Shown: positions 15,650 through 23,810, counted from the stretch's first letter. The stretch: DNA of 64,000 nucleotides from JBMDXB01 sp048594975 (GCA_048594975.1 JBMDXQ010000119.1:98467-162466), one strand, 5' to 3'. The notes: generated by a model not told the origin, from the letters alone. Made by a program: numbers and translations.

Positions 15650-16232
15650 GGGCGCTCGCCGCGATCGGACGCGCGCCGCCGATCGCGTGATGCAGATACA
15701 GGCGGCCCTTCTCCCAGTTGCGCTGGATGGTGCGTTCCGACACGCCGCGCATCGCGGCGATCTCGGCGAACGAGAAGCCGCAGAAGAACTTCAGGTCGAT
15801 GATTTCGGCGAGCTCCGGCTCCACCTCGGCGAGCTCGTCGAGCGCATCGCTGATGAGGATGAGCGTGTGCGGGCTCATCACGCTGTCGCCGTGGTCGGTC
15901 GCGAGGGAAGTGATCTCGAACAGCCCGCCGCGCTTCTCCGATCGGCGGCGGCGCACGTCGTCGATGATCAGTCCGCGCATCACGCGGCTGGCGTACGCCA
16001 TGAAGCGCGCATGATCGACGAACACGGTCCCCTCGCGGCCGGAGATCGACAGATAGGCTTCGTGGAGGAGCGTCGTGGCGCCGAGGCCGCCGACCGGCCC
16101 CTGGCGGTGGAGCTCGCGGCGGGCCAGCCGGTGGAGCTCCGCGTACAGGGTGCTGAACAGTGCGTCCGCCACCACACGTTCGTCGCCCGTCCTCGCCGGC
16201 ATCTCCGAGGTCACGTTCATCACGGCTTTCAC
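15630..16232 (-). CDS. ECF-type sigma-70 family factor (TIGR02999-like)
   Basis: A 200-residue sigma factor. It has region 2 (LFSTLYAELHRLARRELHRQ, TTLLHEAYLSI, FMAYASRVMRGLIIDDVRRR) and region 4 with a helix-turn-helix (FFCGFSFAEIAAMRGVSERT). The sequence fits the Acidobacteria/Rhodopirellula-type group in which the factor is encoded next to a Ser/Thr kinase. Its stop codon overlaps the kinase start by 20 bases, so the two are translated together. No anti-sigma factor is visible, and the kinase is the probable regulator. Confidence 0.9.
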   Translation of the reverse strand: MKAVMNVTSEMPARTGDERVVADALFSTLYAELHRLARRELHRQGPVGGLGATTLLHEAYLSISGREGTVFVDHARFMAYASRVMRGLIIDDVRRRRSEKRGGLFEITSLATDHGDSVMSPHTLILISDALDELAEVEPELAEIIDLKFFCGFSFAEIAAMRGVSERTIQRNWEKGRLYLHHAIGGARPIAASAHAAAQS

Positions 16233-16541
16233 CTGTTCCAGCCGTCGCAGCAGGGCGTCGCGGCGAAACAGCTCCCCTTCTTCAGAATCGAAAACGGCGG
16301 CCGAAGGACGACGCGGCTCCCGTGGCGGGGTGCGACGCCGGCACCCAGGAGACCCCGGTCACCCGAAGAAAGGGCGAAACGATCGGGTGCGGCGACAGAG
16401 TATACCTTCGACTGCCCGGCGCCGCCACCTGTCGCCGCGAGGAGCGCACTCCCCCGCGCGGCCCGGTTGCACGGCAGCCCGGCCGGTGGAATCATTTGGC
16501 GGCGCACCATGGGTTCGCCGGAGACGCGCCCAGGAGCCACC

Positions 16542-17297
16542 ATGCCCTCGGAGCCCCGGACACTCGTCGACGAACTCGAGGCGGCGGCGTCGCTTCCGGC
16601 CGGACGGCAGGAACGGTTCAACGGCTACGGCGTGATGGGCCTGCCGTTCGAATCGGGTCACGTGCTGGCGATGCGCAGGTTTCCCGCATCGTCGGTCGGG
16701 CAGGGCTACAGGTCCGTGTGGCACCGGGATCCAGGCGGCGCCTGGACGTTCTACGCCGACGTCGCCCCGCGGATGGCGTGCACGCGGTTCTTCGGCGCGG
16801 CCGCGGCGCGCACGATCGAGACGGACATCGTGATCGAGTGGCGGGAGCCGTTCCGCATGCACGTGGCGATGCCGGCCATGAGCTTCGAGTGGGACGTCAC
16901 CGCGGCGCCGACGGCCGCGACGCGGCTCATGACCTCGGCGGGACGACTGCTCCCGGGCGCCGCGTGGCGCAGCCCGTTCGTTCTGGCGATCATGGCTGCG
17001 CTCGCGGGGCCGCTGCTCGGTGCCGGGCGCCTCGGCCTGTACGGGACGGCGCCGAACGGCCAGCACTTCGTCGCGAATCCCCGCGCGCTGTGGGCCGTCG
17101 TGGACAGCCGTGCCCGGCTCGCGGGAGAGGACTTCGGGGCGCCGGGCCCCGCGCATCCGCAGGCCCGCCTCGGGGATTTCTGGATCCCGCAGCGCGGAAT
17201 CCTCGCGATCGGCCAGGCCTACTTCGAGCCGTTCGACCCCGCGCGCCACTCGCCGGCGACATCGCATCCGGCGAACGCGCCACACGCGCGCGCGTGA
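16542..17297 (+). CDS. Conserved-looking protein of unknown function
   Basis: A 251-residue protein. The start at ATG 16542 is preferred because AGGAG lies five bases before it; an ATG at 16509 in the same frame lacks this. I do not recognise the family. It contains RFPASSVGQGYRSVWHRDPG, WTFYADVAPRMACTRFF, an IVIEWREPFRMHVA strand, SFEWDVTAA, one hydrophobic stretch (WRSPFVLAIMAALAGPLLGA) and RLGLYGTAPNGQHFVANP. The alternating strands resemble a lipocalin-like beta structure, but this is a guess. It is divergent from the sigma-factor operon. Confidence 0.6.
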   Translation: MPSEPRTLVDELEAAASLPAGRQERFNGYGVMGLPFESGHVLAMRRFPASSVGQGYRSVWHRDPGGAWTFYADVAPRMACTRFFGAAAARTIETDIVIEWREPFRMHVAMPAMSFEWDVTAAPTAATRLMTSAGRLLPGAAWRSPFVLAIMAALAGPLLGAGRLGLYGTAPNGQHFVANPRALWAVVDSRARLAGEDFGAPGPAHPQARLGDFWIPQRGILAIGQAYFEPFDPARHSPATSHPANAPHARA

Positions 17298-17332
17298 CGC
17301 TCGTGGCGGCGGGATCGAACGGCGCGACGGGA

Positions 17333-17352
17333 CCGCGGGCGCGGGCCCGCGG
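17333..17352 (+). terminator. Terminator-like GC hairpin
   Basis: CCGCGGGC (17333-17340), a four-base loop and GCCCGCGG (17345-17352) form a perfect eight-base stem about 35 bases after the stop of the preceding gene. No T tract follows, so intrinsic termination is uncertain. Confidence 0.35.
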
Positions 17353-17488
17353 CCTCGAGCCGCGCGCTCACCGCTTCACGCGTTCGACGACCACCGGCAC
17401 CGGCAGGCAGACGGTGTTGCACATCCGGCGAATGCGCCTGCGCTGACGACCGGCTGCGCCATTTCGGCGGCGGCCGGCCTGTTGGCGG

Positions 17489-18010
17489 CTATCTTGTCAG
17501 GAACAGGATCACCACGAGGCACGCAATCGCCAGCGCCGCGACCGTCGCGCCGATTAGGAGCAACCGCCGGCGGCGCTGCTGGGCCATCCGCAGCTCGGCG
17601 ATGTTCGCCCAGAGCACCTTCTGCAGGTGAACCGACGTCGTCGCTTCCTTCGCCGGTCGCCGCTCCGGTGCGGCGCCGGCGTCCACGGGCGCGATGAACC
17701 GGTAGCCGCGACGCGGAACCGTCTCGATATACAGAGGTCGATCCGCCGCGTCCCTGAGGACGTCCCGGATCTGCCGGATGGTGAAGTTGACCGATTGGTC
17801 GAAATCGACGTAAGTGCCGTCCGGCCAGAGCTCGCTGCGGATCTCGTCACGGGTGACCAGCGTGCCGGCGCGCCTCGCGAGGAGCACCAGCAGCTTGAAT
17901 GGCTGGGGCTGCAGCTTGATTCGGCGGCTGTTGCGCCGCAGCTCTCCCGCAGCCAGGTCGAGCTCGAACTCTCCGAAACACAGCCTGTTCGATTCTGCTT
18001 CGCTGCCCAT
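17489..18010 (-). CDS. CadC-like winged-helix membrane regulator, no sensor domain
   Basis: A 173-residue protein. Residues about 8-105 form an OmpR/PhoB-type winged helix (FGEFELDLAAGELRRNSRRI, LLVLLARRAGTLVTRDEI, PDGTYVDFDQSVNFTIRQIR, VPRRGYRFIAPV). A short linker leads to a single C-terminal transmembrane helix (LLLIGATVAALAIACLVVIL). In this family an extracytoplasmic TolB- or TPR-type domain usually follows the helix; here translation ends four residues after it. Either the gene has been shortened or it belongs to a sensorless subclass that responds through a partner. It is divergent from the degenerate sigma-54-activator-like gene at 18195. Confidence 0.8.
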   Translation of the reverse strand: MGSEAESNRLCFGEFELDLAAGELRRNSRRIKLQPQPFKLLVLLARRAGTLVTRDEIRSELWPDGTYVDFDQSVNFTIRQIRDVLRDAADRPLYIETVPRRGYRFIAPVDAGAAPERRPAKEATTSVHLQKVLWANIAELRMAQQRRRRLLLIGATVAALAIACLVVILFLTR

Positions 18011-18194
18011 GGACTCCGCGGCGAGGTGGGATGTCCCGAAAGCCTATCACGGCGGCCCGCTGGCCGGCCCTGCGCGCGCTGCAATTGCTTATCACGAGGC
18101 GGGTTACAGGCTCAGAGATCGCTCCGATCCTCCAAAGCCGCCGCTCATCGCCACCGCCGCCCCGACCGCGTATCGTGCGCGCAGGGAGAGCACG

Positions 18195-18851
18195 ATGACC
18201 ACACGGAACCTGGACAGAGAATTCGCGGCCGAGGGGCCGCGCGGGCCGCGCATTTTGCCCAAGGACATCCCTGATTGCGATCTCATGACCGCGGTGCGCA
18301 GCGATGCCTGCGTCCTGCTGACCGGACGCGACGACGCCGTCCGTACCCTGGCGCACGAGATTCACCGTCTGAGCAGGTGGAGTCAGGGGCCGTTCACCAT
18401 CATCGACTGCGAGTGCGGGGAGGACGTGCTCGAAGGCGCGCTCTACGGCCCCGCCCCGGGGACCGCTCCACAGGATGCCCCAGAGCGCGCCGGGACTGTG
18501 CTGCTCCACGAGGTCGGACGGCTCGATCGAGTGGTGCAGGCCCGGCTCGCCGACCGCCTGATGCCCGTCCGGGGGCATGGCCAGCCGCGCCGGGTCCGGC
18601 GCCGGCTCATGGCTTCGACGTCCGAACCGCTGCTGGCACGGGTGCACGACGGCACGTTCGACGACCGGCTGTTCTACCGGCTCAACGTCATCCACTTCCT
18701 GCTCCTGAGCGACTTGCCCTCGAGACCGACAGGAGGAACAGGGGGCGCTGACGAGGGCTTTCTACTGAGGTGCGGGATCGCCCACGACGAGCGATGGCTG
18801 CTCGCTCCCGCGCGGCGGATGGCTCCGCGGCTCGGCCTGCCCCCCTCGTAG
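18195..18851 (+). CDS. Sigma-54-activator-like AAA protein without ATPase motifs (copy 1)
   Basis: A 218-residue protein aligned by eye to the sigma-54 interaction domain: DACVLLTGRDDAVRTLAHEI (39-57) sits where activators have the Walker A GESGTGKE; GPFTIIDCE matches the GPFVAINC strand; AGTVLLHEVGRL (99-110) matches GGTLFLDEIGEL with the Walker B Asp changed to His; and FDDRLFYRLNVIHF (155-168) matches the conserved YYRLNV segment. There is no GAFTGA loop, no HTH, and the tail diverges after about residue 172. It cannot be a normal ATP-driven activator; it may bind activators or sigma-54 as an antagonist. GGGAGAG precedes the ATG. Confidence 0.65.
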   Translation: MTTRNLDREFAAEGPRGPRILPKDIPDCDLMTAVRSDACVLLTGRDDAVRTLAHEIHRLSRWSQGPFTIIDCECGEDVLEGALYGPAPGTAPQDAPERAGTVLLHEVGRLDRVVQARLADRLMPVRGHGQPRRVRRRLMASTSEPLLARVHDGTFDDRLFYRLNVIHFLLLSDLPSRPTGGTGGADEGFLLRCGIAHDERWLLAPARRMAPRLGLPPS

Positions 18852-18912
18852 AACCCCGGGCCGCGGACCGGCGGAGGCCGCTCCTCGGAAAGGGCCTCAT
18901 GACGTCGACCCT

Positions 18913-20589
18913 TCAGCGCCTGATCGGCTTCCCGGTGCCCAGGTGGTGCGGGAGGTGAGCCTTGCCGCTGAACACGTGCGGCTTCTTCGGCAGCGCTGCG
19001 CAGATACCGGCGTCGTCCGGTTCCGGCGGCACCGCGCCGAGGAACTGCGCCGCCTGCCGAGGGTGCAGCTCCTGCTCCAGATCGAACGCGAAGGAAATGA
19101 GCTTGGCCTCCTGCTGGAAGCCAGCGTACATCCACAGGCCCGCCGGCTTGCCCTCCGGCGTCAATCCCACCGGGATGGAGATGTTCGGGTAGCCGGCAAC
19201 CGCCGCGGCCGACGATGCGAAGCTGTATGTCGGCGCGACGATGGCGTCCACCTGGGTCAGTGCGCCATCGATGCCGGCGCGCGTCAGCGTCATCGAGTGC
19301 GCTCGCGCCGCCAGGTAGATCGGGTCCGTCAGATCGCCGCTCGTGCTCTCCGAGATCTCGAATAGCTCCTGGCCGAAGTACTTCATCTCCGCCGGGCAGT
19401 GCCGGATGTTGAACTCGATCAGATCGGCGAGGGTACGCACCGTCGTGTGCTGCAGCGTGGCGAGGTACTCGGCGACCTGTACCTTGAACTCCATCAGCAG
19501 CACCGTGAACTCGTCGTCGAACCACGCGAACGGATCGCCCGTATCCACGTCCACGATGGTCGCCCCGAGGGCGGCCATTGCCGCGATTCCCTGTTCGGCA
19601 ACCTCGACGAGGTCGGGTTCGCCCCCGTAGTCGAAGGTGAAGTAGCGCCGGTCGACGCCGATGACCTGGCCGGCCAGGCTTCCACGCTCGAGGAACGGGA
19701 CGTAGGCGGGCGGCACGCCCGGCCCGGGCGTTTGGAGGACGCCGAGCAGGACCGCGGTGTCGGTCACGGTTCGGGTCATCGGCCCCGCCGTGTCCTGGCT
19801 GTGGCCAATGGGGATGATCCCATCCTGCGACAGCAGGCCGATGCTGGGTTTCAGGCCGACGATCAGGTTGTTGCCGGACGGGCACACGATCGATCCGTCC
19901 GTCTCGGTGCCGATCGCCGCGGCACAGAGGTTTGCGGCGGGTGCGACGGCAGATCCCGAGCTCGACCCGCACGGATCGAAGCTGAGCAAGTACGGCTCGC
20001 GCGTGAAGCCGCCGCGCGCGCTCCAGCCGTTGAACGGCGCGAACCCGCGGAAGTTCGCCCACTCCGAGAGGTTCGCTTTCCCGAGAATCACCGCGCCGGC
20101 GGCGCGCAGCCGGCCGACGATTGGCGCATCGCCCGGCACCCTGCTGTTGACGAGGGCCAGCGACCCCGCCGTCGTCTGCATCGTGTCATCTGTCGCGATG
20201 TTGTCCTTCACGAGGATGGGGATGCCGTGCAGCGGCCCGTGCACGTGCCCGGCACGCCGTTCGGCGTCGCGCCGTGCGGCGATCGCGACCGCTTCCGGAT
20301 TGGTCTCGATGACCGCGCCGAGCAGCGGGTTCAGCTCGCCGATCCGTTGCAGGTAGGCAAGCGTGAGCTCACGGCTGCTCAGCGCGCCCGAGGCCATCAT
20401 CGACTGCAGTTGCGGAATGGTTGCTTCGATCCAGGGCGCATCGGCAGCGGCGGCATCGAGGCGGAACGGTGGGCCGAAGCCGCCGGCCGCGAGGGCGGCA
20501 GCGGCCGCAACACCGCCGGCGACGAACTCGCGGCGTGTGAGGCGGCAGGTCCCGTCGCCCGGAGCGTTCGTGCGAATCAGGGATGCCAT
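18913..20589 (-). CDS. Tat-exported amidase (amidase signature family)
   Basis: A 558-residue amidase. GGAGG before ATG 20589 sets the start. A twin-arginine signal (LTRREFVAGG) and an Ala-rich segment precede the mature enzyme. The catalytic triad is visible: Lys128 in HGIPILVKDN, the Gly/Ser-rich GSSSGSAVAPAANL holding the cis-Ser, and the nucleophile Ser233 in TETDGSIVCPS. Length and motif order match the amidase signature family, which hydrolyses small amides. Substrate unknown. It is followed at lower spacing by nothing on its strand; the adjacent DoxX-like gene lies upstream on the same strand, 55 bases away, and may be co-transcribed. Confidence 0.9.
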   Translation of the reverse strand: MASLIRTNAPGDGTCRLTRREFVAGGVAAAAALAAGGFGPPFRLDAAAADAPWIEATIPQLQSMMASGALSSRELTLAYLQRIGELNPLLGAVIETNPEAVAIAARRDAERRAGHVHGPLHGIPILVKDNIATDDTMQTTAGSLALVNSRVPGDAPIVGRLRAAGAVILGKANLSEWANFRGFAPFNGWSARGGFTREPYLLSFDPCGSSSGSAVAPAANLCAAAIGTETDGSIVCPSGNNLIVGLKPSIGLLSQDGIIPIGHSQDTAGPMTRTVTDTAVLLGVLQTPGPGVPPAYVPFLERGSLAGQVIGVDRRYFTFDYGGEPDLVEVAEQGIAAMAALGATIVDVDTGDPFAWFDDEFTVLLMEFKVQVAEYLATLQHTTVRTLADLIEFNIRHCPAEMKYFGQELFEISESTSGDLTDPIYLAARAHSMTLTRAGIDGALTQVDAIVAPTYSFASSAAAVAGYPNISIPVGLTPEGKPAGLWMYAGFQQEAKLISFAFDLEQELHPRQAAQFLGAVPPEPDDAGICAALPKKPHVFSGKAHLPHHLGTGKPIRR

Positions 20590-20644
20590 GTGTTCCTCCA
20601 TTTCAGAGCGGAACGTGCCGCCGTTCGCGCAGACGATCGCGCGG

Positions 20645-21061
20645 TCAGGTCGTCGCGGCGCGGCCGGCGCGGGGGCCGCGGACCGCGGACGGCGGCGACG
20701 CGGCCGGGCGGCGATCCGCCGGCCTCGTGACGTACGAGACGGCCAGCAGCGCAAGCAGCAGCGGGGGCTCGCCCCAGACCTGCACGCCGTCACCGGCTGC
20801 GTAGTGCGCGATAGTCGCCATCACCCAGGTCATGGCTGCGCCGGCGTACGCCCATTCCTTCAGTAGAACGAGCCCGGGCGCGAGCAGGACGATTGCCGCC
20901 GCAGGCTTCGCGATTCCGAGAACCACCCTGAGGTGCTGCGGGTAGCCGACCCTGTCGAAGGCGGCGACGATCTGCTGGCTGCCGGTGAGATAGATCAGCC
21001 CGAACAGCAACGCGAGTCCGACCAGGACCGTGCTGCACCAGTACGCAATCCTTCGAGCCAT
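20645..21061 (-). CDS. DoxX-like membrane protein
   Basis: A 138-residue protein with four hydrophobic helices: WCSTVLVGLALLFGLIYLTG, VVLGIAKPAAAIVLLAPGLV, WAYAGAAMTWVMATIAHYAA and PPLLLALLAVSYVT. The arrangement, with an LGIAKPAA turn and a following YAGAAMTWV helix, is typical of the DoxX_2 group. GGAGGAGGC just before ATG 21061 fixes the start and excludes longer readings. The role of these small membrane proteins is poorly defined; some act with redox enzymes. Confidence 0.75.
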   Translation of the reverse strand: MARRIAYWCSTVLVGLALLFGLIYLTGSQQIVAAFDRVGYPQHLRVVLGIAKPAAAIVLLAPGLVLLKEWAYAGAAMTWVMATIAHYAAGDGVQVWGEPPLLLALLAVSYVTRPADRRPAASPPSAVRGPRAGRAATT

Positions 21062-21246
21062 GCCTCCTCCAGCGACGGTCGGATCCGAAGAGTGGTGATT
21101 CTGCGCCAAACCGTGCGCGTTGTCATCACGGTCACCACGGCGGGGCAGCTCAGCCACGCCTTCTCACACGCGACCTCTGACGGCCTGCGGCGCCTACCCG
21201 GAATTATTCACGAACTCCTGCGGTCAAGGCGGCCCGTTCGCGCAGA

Positions 21247-21427
21247 AAACCCTGGAAGTAGGCCGCGCAAACGCCAGTCGACAAAACGTCGCGGAGGCGC
21301 CAGAAATCCGCGTGGGGTGTCTGGGCCCCACGCTGCCGCCGACAAGCCGGGCCGACGGTGCGCGTCCTGTGCGCGCTGGGTGGAAGTCGCCGCAGCGACG
21401 TTTTGTCGGCATACGGAAGTAGGGTTT
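21247..21427. repeat. Nested inverted-repeat element, MITE-like
   Basis: A 14-base sequence (CGACAAAACGTCGC, 21279-21292) is exactly inverted at 21395-21408. Outside it, AAACCCT (21247-21253) is matched by AGGGTTT (21421-21427). Inside it, GCGTGGGG and CCCCACGC around 21310-21333 form a further hairpin. The element lies in a gene-free gap of about 410 bases between the DoxX-like and GNAT genes. It has no coding potential I can support, and the nesting suggests a small non-autonomous repeat or a structured RNA. Confidence 0.55.
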
Positions 21428-21473
21428 AGGGCGAATGGGCCGAGTTGACCTTCACGTTCATGAACATTCCGAC

Positions 21474-21977
21474 CTAGGCCTCAGTCGGTAGGGCTTCGAG
21501 ATCGATCTCGTACCTGTGACTCGGGACCGCGAGCTGGCCCGCGTCGGTCTCGGCCATGTAGGAGAACGGACCGGCATCGCGCCAGCCCTCGCGCGCGTAG
21601 AACGACCGCGCCCGCTGGTTGCCGGCGACGACCGCGAGCCAGGCGCGCCGGTGGCCGGCTCCCCGGATCTCGTCCAGCGCCTTGCGCAGAAGCATGGCCG
21701 CGACGCCCGTTCCGCGCGCCTTGCGGTCCACGAAGATCTGCTCGACTTCGTCGCCCTTGACGACGACGAAGCCCACGGGTTCGCCGCTCGCCTCGGCTAC
21801 CCACATGCTGCCGATTCGCGACTGCGTGCGCGACGTGAAGTGCTCCTCGCGGCGGTAGGGTAGCAGCGCGGCCGGCACGTGTCCCAGGTGGCCGTCCTGC
21901 CATCCTGTGTGCCAGATCCGGGCAACCGCGGCCACGTCAGCTTGTGTTGCCCTTCGAAGCGTGAAAGGTCCGTCCAT
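21474..21977 (-). CDS. GNAT-family N-acetyltransferase
   Basis: A 167-residue acetyltransferase counted from ATG 21977 (MDGPFTLRRATQADVAAVAR), the usual beginning of the GNAT fold; a longer frame adds 15 unlikely residues. Core elements are the strands SMWVAEASGEPVGFVVVKG and VEQIFVDRKARGTGVAAMLL, the latter carrying the acetyl-CoA pyrophosphate loop (R-x-x-G-x-G/A), and NQRARSFYAREGW near the C-terminus. The acceptor substrate cannot be predicted. Confidence 0.9.
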   Translation of the reverse strand: MDGPFTLRRATQADVAAVARIWHTGWQDGHLGHVPAALLPYRREEHFTSRTQSRIGSMWVAEASGEPVGFVVVKGDEVEQIFVDRKARGTGVAAMLLRKALDEIRGAGHRRAWLAVVAGNQRARSFYAREGWRDAGPFSYMAETDAGQLAVPSHRYEIDLEALPTEA

Positions 21978-22334
21978 CCAGTTGCTCCCAGTCAGACACG
22001 GGCACGAGCTGCCATTACACAAACGTCAGTCGCCACGCGCCGTCCAGGCGGTCGCCTCGTCCGTCCGGCCTCATGATCCGCACAGCTCAGTACCTTACTG
22101 GCAATCCTCGCCGCGGAGCGGCCGCAGAACCACGCCCGGCGGGCGGTCCCTCATACCCCGGGTTGCAGCCGGGTGTTCGGCCTGGCCGCGTTCGTCGTTT
22201 TGGCTGTACATCCGGCGAGACAAGAAGTCATCCCCGGATGTTCCTTTCCGATTACCAGGTGTGAAAGGGCCGCCCTGGGGCAGCGTTGGTTGCGCAGAGC
22301 ACGCTCACCACGGCGCAGCAGAGGGGAGATGATC
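21978..22334. other. Intergenic region
   Basis: A gap of 357 bases between the divergent GNAT gene and the second degenerate activator gene. I see no coding sequence, tRNA or strong promoter; a GAGGGGAG ribosome binding site at 22321-22328 belongs to the downstream gene. Confidence 0.5.
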
Positions 22335-22973
22335 ATGAGCCTGACCGACGTCGACCACACGCTGACGCGCCGCCTGGAGAGCCGGACCCGCGGTCCGGCG
22401 TTTCCCACCATGTTCGGCTTCGACCTCACCAGCGCGGTGCGCACCGACGCGTGCGTGCTGCTGACCGGGCGCGACGTCGCGGTCCGGGGCGTGGCGTACA
22501 GGATTCACCGCCTCAGCGATTGGCGCGAGGGACCGTTCACGATCGTCGACTGCGGCGCGCCGTCGGAGATCGTCGAGCGGATGCTGTTCGAAGCGTTCAG
22601 CGACAGTGCGTCCGCGAGGTCGCACGCGCGGAAGCGTCGGGCGGGGACCGTTCTGCTCCAGGATGTGGGGCAGCTGGATCGCGCCGCCCAACGCCGCCTG
22701 GCCGACCAGCTGGCGCAGCTGCGCGCCATGCCGCCATTGACCGGCCCGCGGGTGATGGCGGCGACGGCGGACTCGCTGCTTCCACGCGTGATCGACGGCA
22801 CGTTCGACGACCAGCTGTTCTACCGCCTGAACGTCATCCACCTCGTGATTCCAGGCGAACGAACCAAAGAGAGCGCGCGGCCCGTGCGAAACCTCAGCCG
22901 CCCCATCCTGCTGCCGCGCGGGTACGCACAGGACGGCGGCCGAAGCGTGCCGCGGCTCCGCCTGCGTGGTTGA
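22335..22973 (+). CDS. Sigma-54-activator-like AAA protein without ATPase motifs (copy 2)
   Basis: A 212-residue paralogue of the protein at 18195. Matching blocks are DACVLLTGRDVAVRGVAYRI (38-57), EGPFTIVDC, AGTVLLQDVGQLDRAAQRRL (103-122) and FDDQLFYRLNVIHL. Again the Walker A lysine is missing, the Walker B Asp-Glu pair is changed to Gln-Asp, and the GAFTGA loop is absent. The N- and C-terminal tails differ from copy 1, so both were kept after divergence rather than being a recent tandem copy. ATG 22335 has GAGGGGAG six bases upstream; ATG 22329 in frame is an alternative. The function is unknown; a decoy or anti-activator role is a hypothesis. Confidence 0.65.
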   Translation: MSLTDVDHTLTRRLESRTRGPAFPTMFGFDLTSAVRTDACVLLTGRDVAVRGVAYRIHRLSDWREGPFTIVDCGAPSEIVERMLFEAFSDSASARSHARKRRAGTVLLQDVGQLDRAAQRRLADQLAQLRAMPPLTGPRVMAATADSLLPRVIDGTFDDQLFYRLNVIHLVIPGERTKESARPVRNLSRPILLPRGYAQDGGRSVPRLRLRG

Positions 22974-23204
22974 CTGGTGGCAACCGCCGACTGCGCTCAG
23001 ACTTTTCAGCAGGCGTGAACGCACCGGCTCGGGCTGCGGCCGACGCGCGAAGAACACGAACTGCGTGATCGCAAGTTCTTCGTGAGCTTCGTGACATCGT
23101 GGCCAGCGAAGCTGGGCCGTGTTCGGGAACACAGCTGTTCTATTGGACGATCTCGCGAGCCCTCCACGCTACCAGCCGAACAGGCAGGGCGTCGCCGTTG
23201 GCCG

Positions 23205-23408
23205 CTACGGCGACAGCCAGTACGAGGGCTTCACGAGCATGACGTTGTCAGCACGCGTACGACCCTGCGACCTTGAGCTCGGTCGGCTGCGAGGGCTCCG
23301 CCCCTTCGACCGACATCTGCTGCGCGTAGCCGCCGGCCCACTCACCCTGCCGCCAGGCCTCGTCGTCGAAGCAGCCGTCGATTGCGGCGGCCGTCCCTCG
23401 AGCCGCGT
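23205..23408 (-). pseudogene. Remnant of CBM9-type / DUF5916-like outer membrane protein
   Basis: On the minus strand a peptide near 23260-23400 reads AAAIDGCFDDEAWRQGEW followed by EGAEPSQPTELKVAGSYA, the opening of a family-9 carbohydrate-binding-like domain (IDG-x-DD-x-AW pattern). It then hits a stop. In another frame, MLVKPSYWLSP ends at 23205-23207, resembling a terminal beta strand of an outer membrane barrel. The simplest reading is a gene that lost its middle by deletion. Compare the intact CBM9/DUF5916 gene at 38299. The C-terminal part of the assignment is tentative. Confidence 0.45.
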
Positions 23409-23414
23409 CGTGCG

Positions 23415-23740
23415 CTAGATCCGGGGTAGGTACTTGCGGCCGAGCGATCGGCCGTTCAGGAACATCTCCACGTCCTCGGCGTTGGTGTAGGCCATCACCG
23501 GGATCGGCTGCCGTCGCGCCCCGCCCGGTTCCAGTGGGGCAGGATGGGCACCATCGGCTGCTTCGTCCGGTGGCTCTGGTACAGGTAGAAGGGGTCCTTC
23601 GGGAAACCCGCGAGGTCGACGATCCCGAAGTACGAGCTGCGCGCCGGCCAGTCGCGCTCGTCGCGCGGTTGGCTCCAGGCGAAGTAGGGCGTCGGCTCGC
23701 CGAGCTAAATCGAAACCGGTCCACACCACGTTGGCGGCGC
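23415..23740 (-). pseudogene. Frameshifted 3' remnant of a GH2 beta-galactosidase-like gene
   Basis: Read across three frames, the minus strand gives VVWTGFDL, then GEPTPYFAWSQPRDERDWPA, RSSYFGIVDLAGFPKDPFYL and YQSHRTKQPMVPILPHWN, then after a frameshift PIPVMAYTNAEDVEMFLNGR and SLGRK before a stop at 23415. These are the end of the catalytic barrel and the following DUF4982-like domain of glycoside hydrolase family 2. At least two frameshifts are present and about two thirds of the gene (the N-terminal sugar-binding and most of the TIM barrel) is absent. It lies divergently from the intact xylan operon. Confidence 0.7.
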
Positions 23741-23765
23741 GACGCGCTGCCGGGAAACCGTCGCG

Positions 23766-23794
23766 TTGACACCCGGCGGCGCCTCGCATAGTGT
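23766..23794 (+). promoter_or_regulatory. Sigma-70-type promoter of the xylan operon
   Basis: A perfect TTGACA (23766-23771) is followed by 17 bases and TAGTGT (23789-23794). A start near 23801 would place the palindromic operator (23811-23831) just downstream of it. The first gene begins at 24124, so the transcript would have a leader of about 320 bases that contains the duplicated GC-rich repeat. Confidence 0.55.
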
Positions 23795-23810
23795 GGGCGC
23801 ACCCAGCCTT

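Noticed and set aside
12776..15802. Open frame of 1008 codons on the plus strand
   Set aside because: Antisense to the kinase gene, low-complexity Arg/Val/Glu composition, no family features.
17368..17445. Minus-strand peptide MCNTVCLPVPVVVERVKR before a stop codon
   Set aside because: It resembles the end of a redox-domain protein, but it is only 19 codons, has no start context and no upstream continuation.
21247..21427. Possible integron attC site
   Set aside because: The arms do not carry the RYYYAAC/GTTRRRY core pairs and no integrase is nearby.
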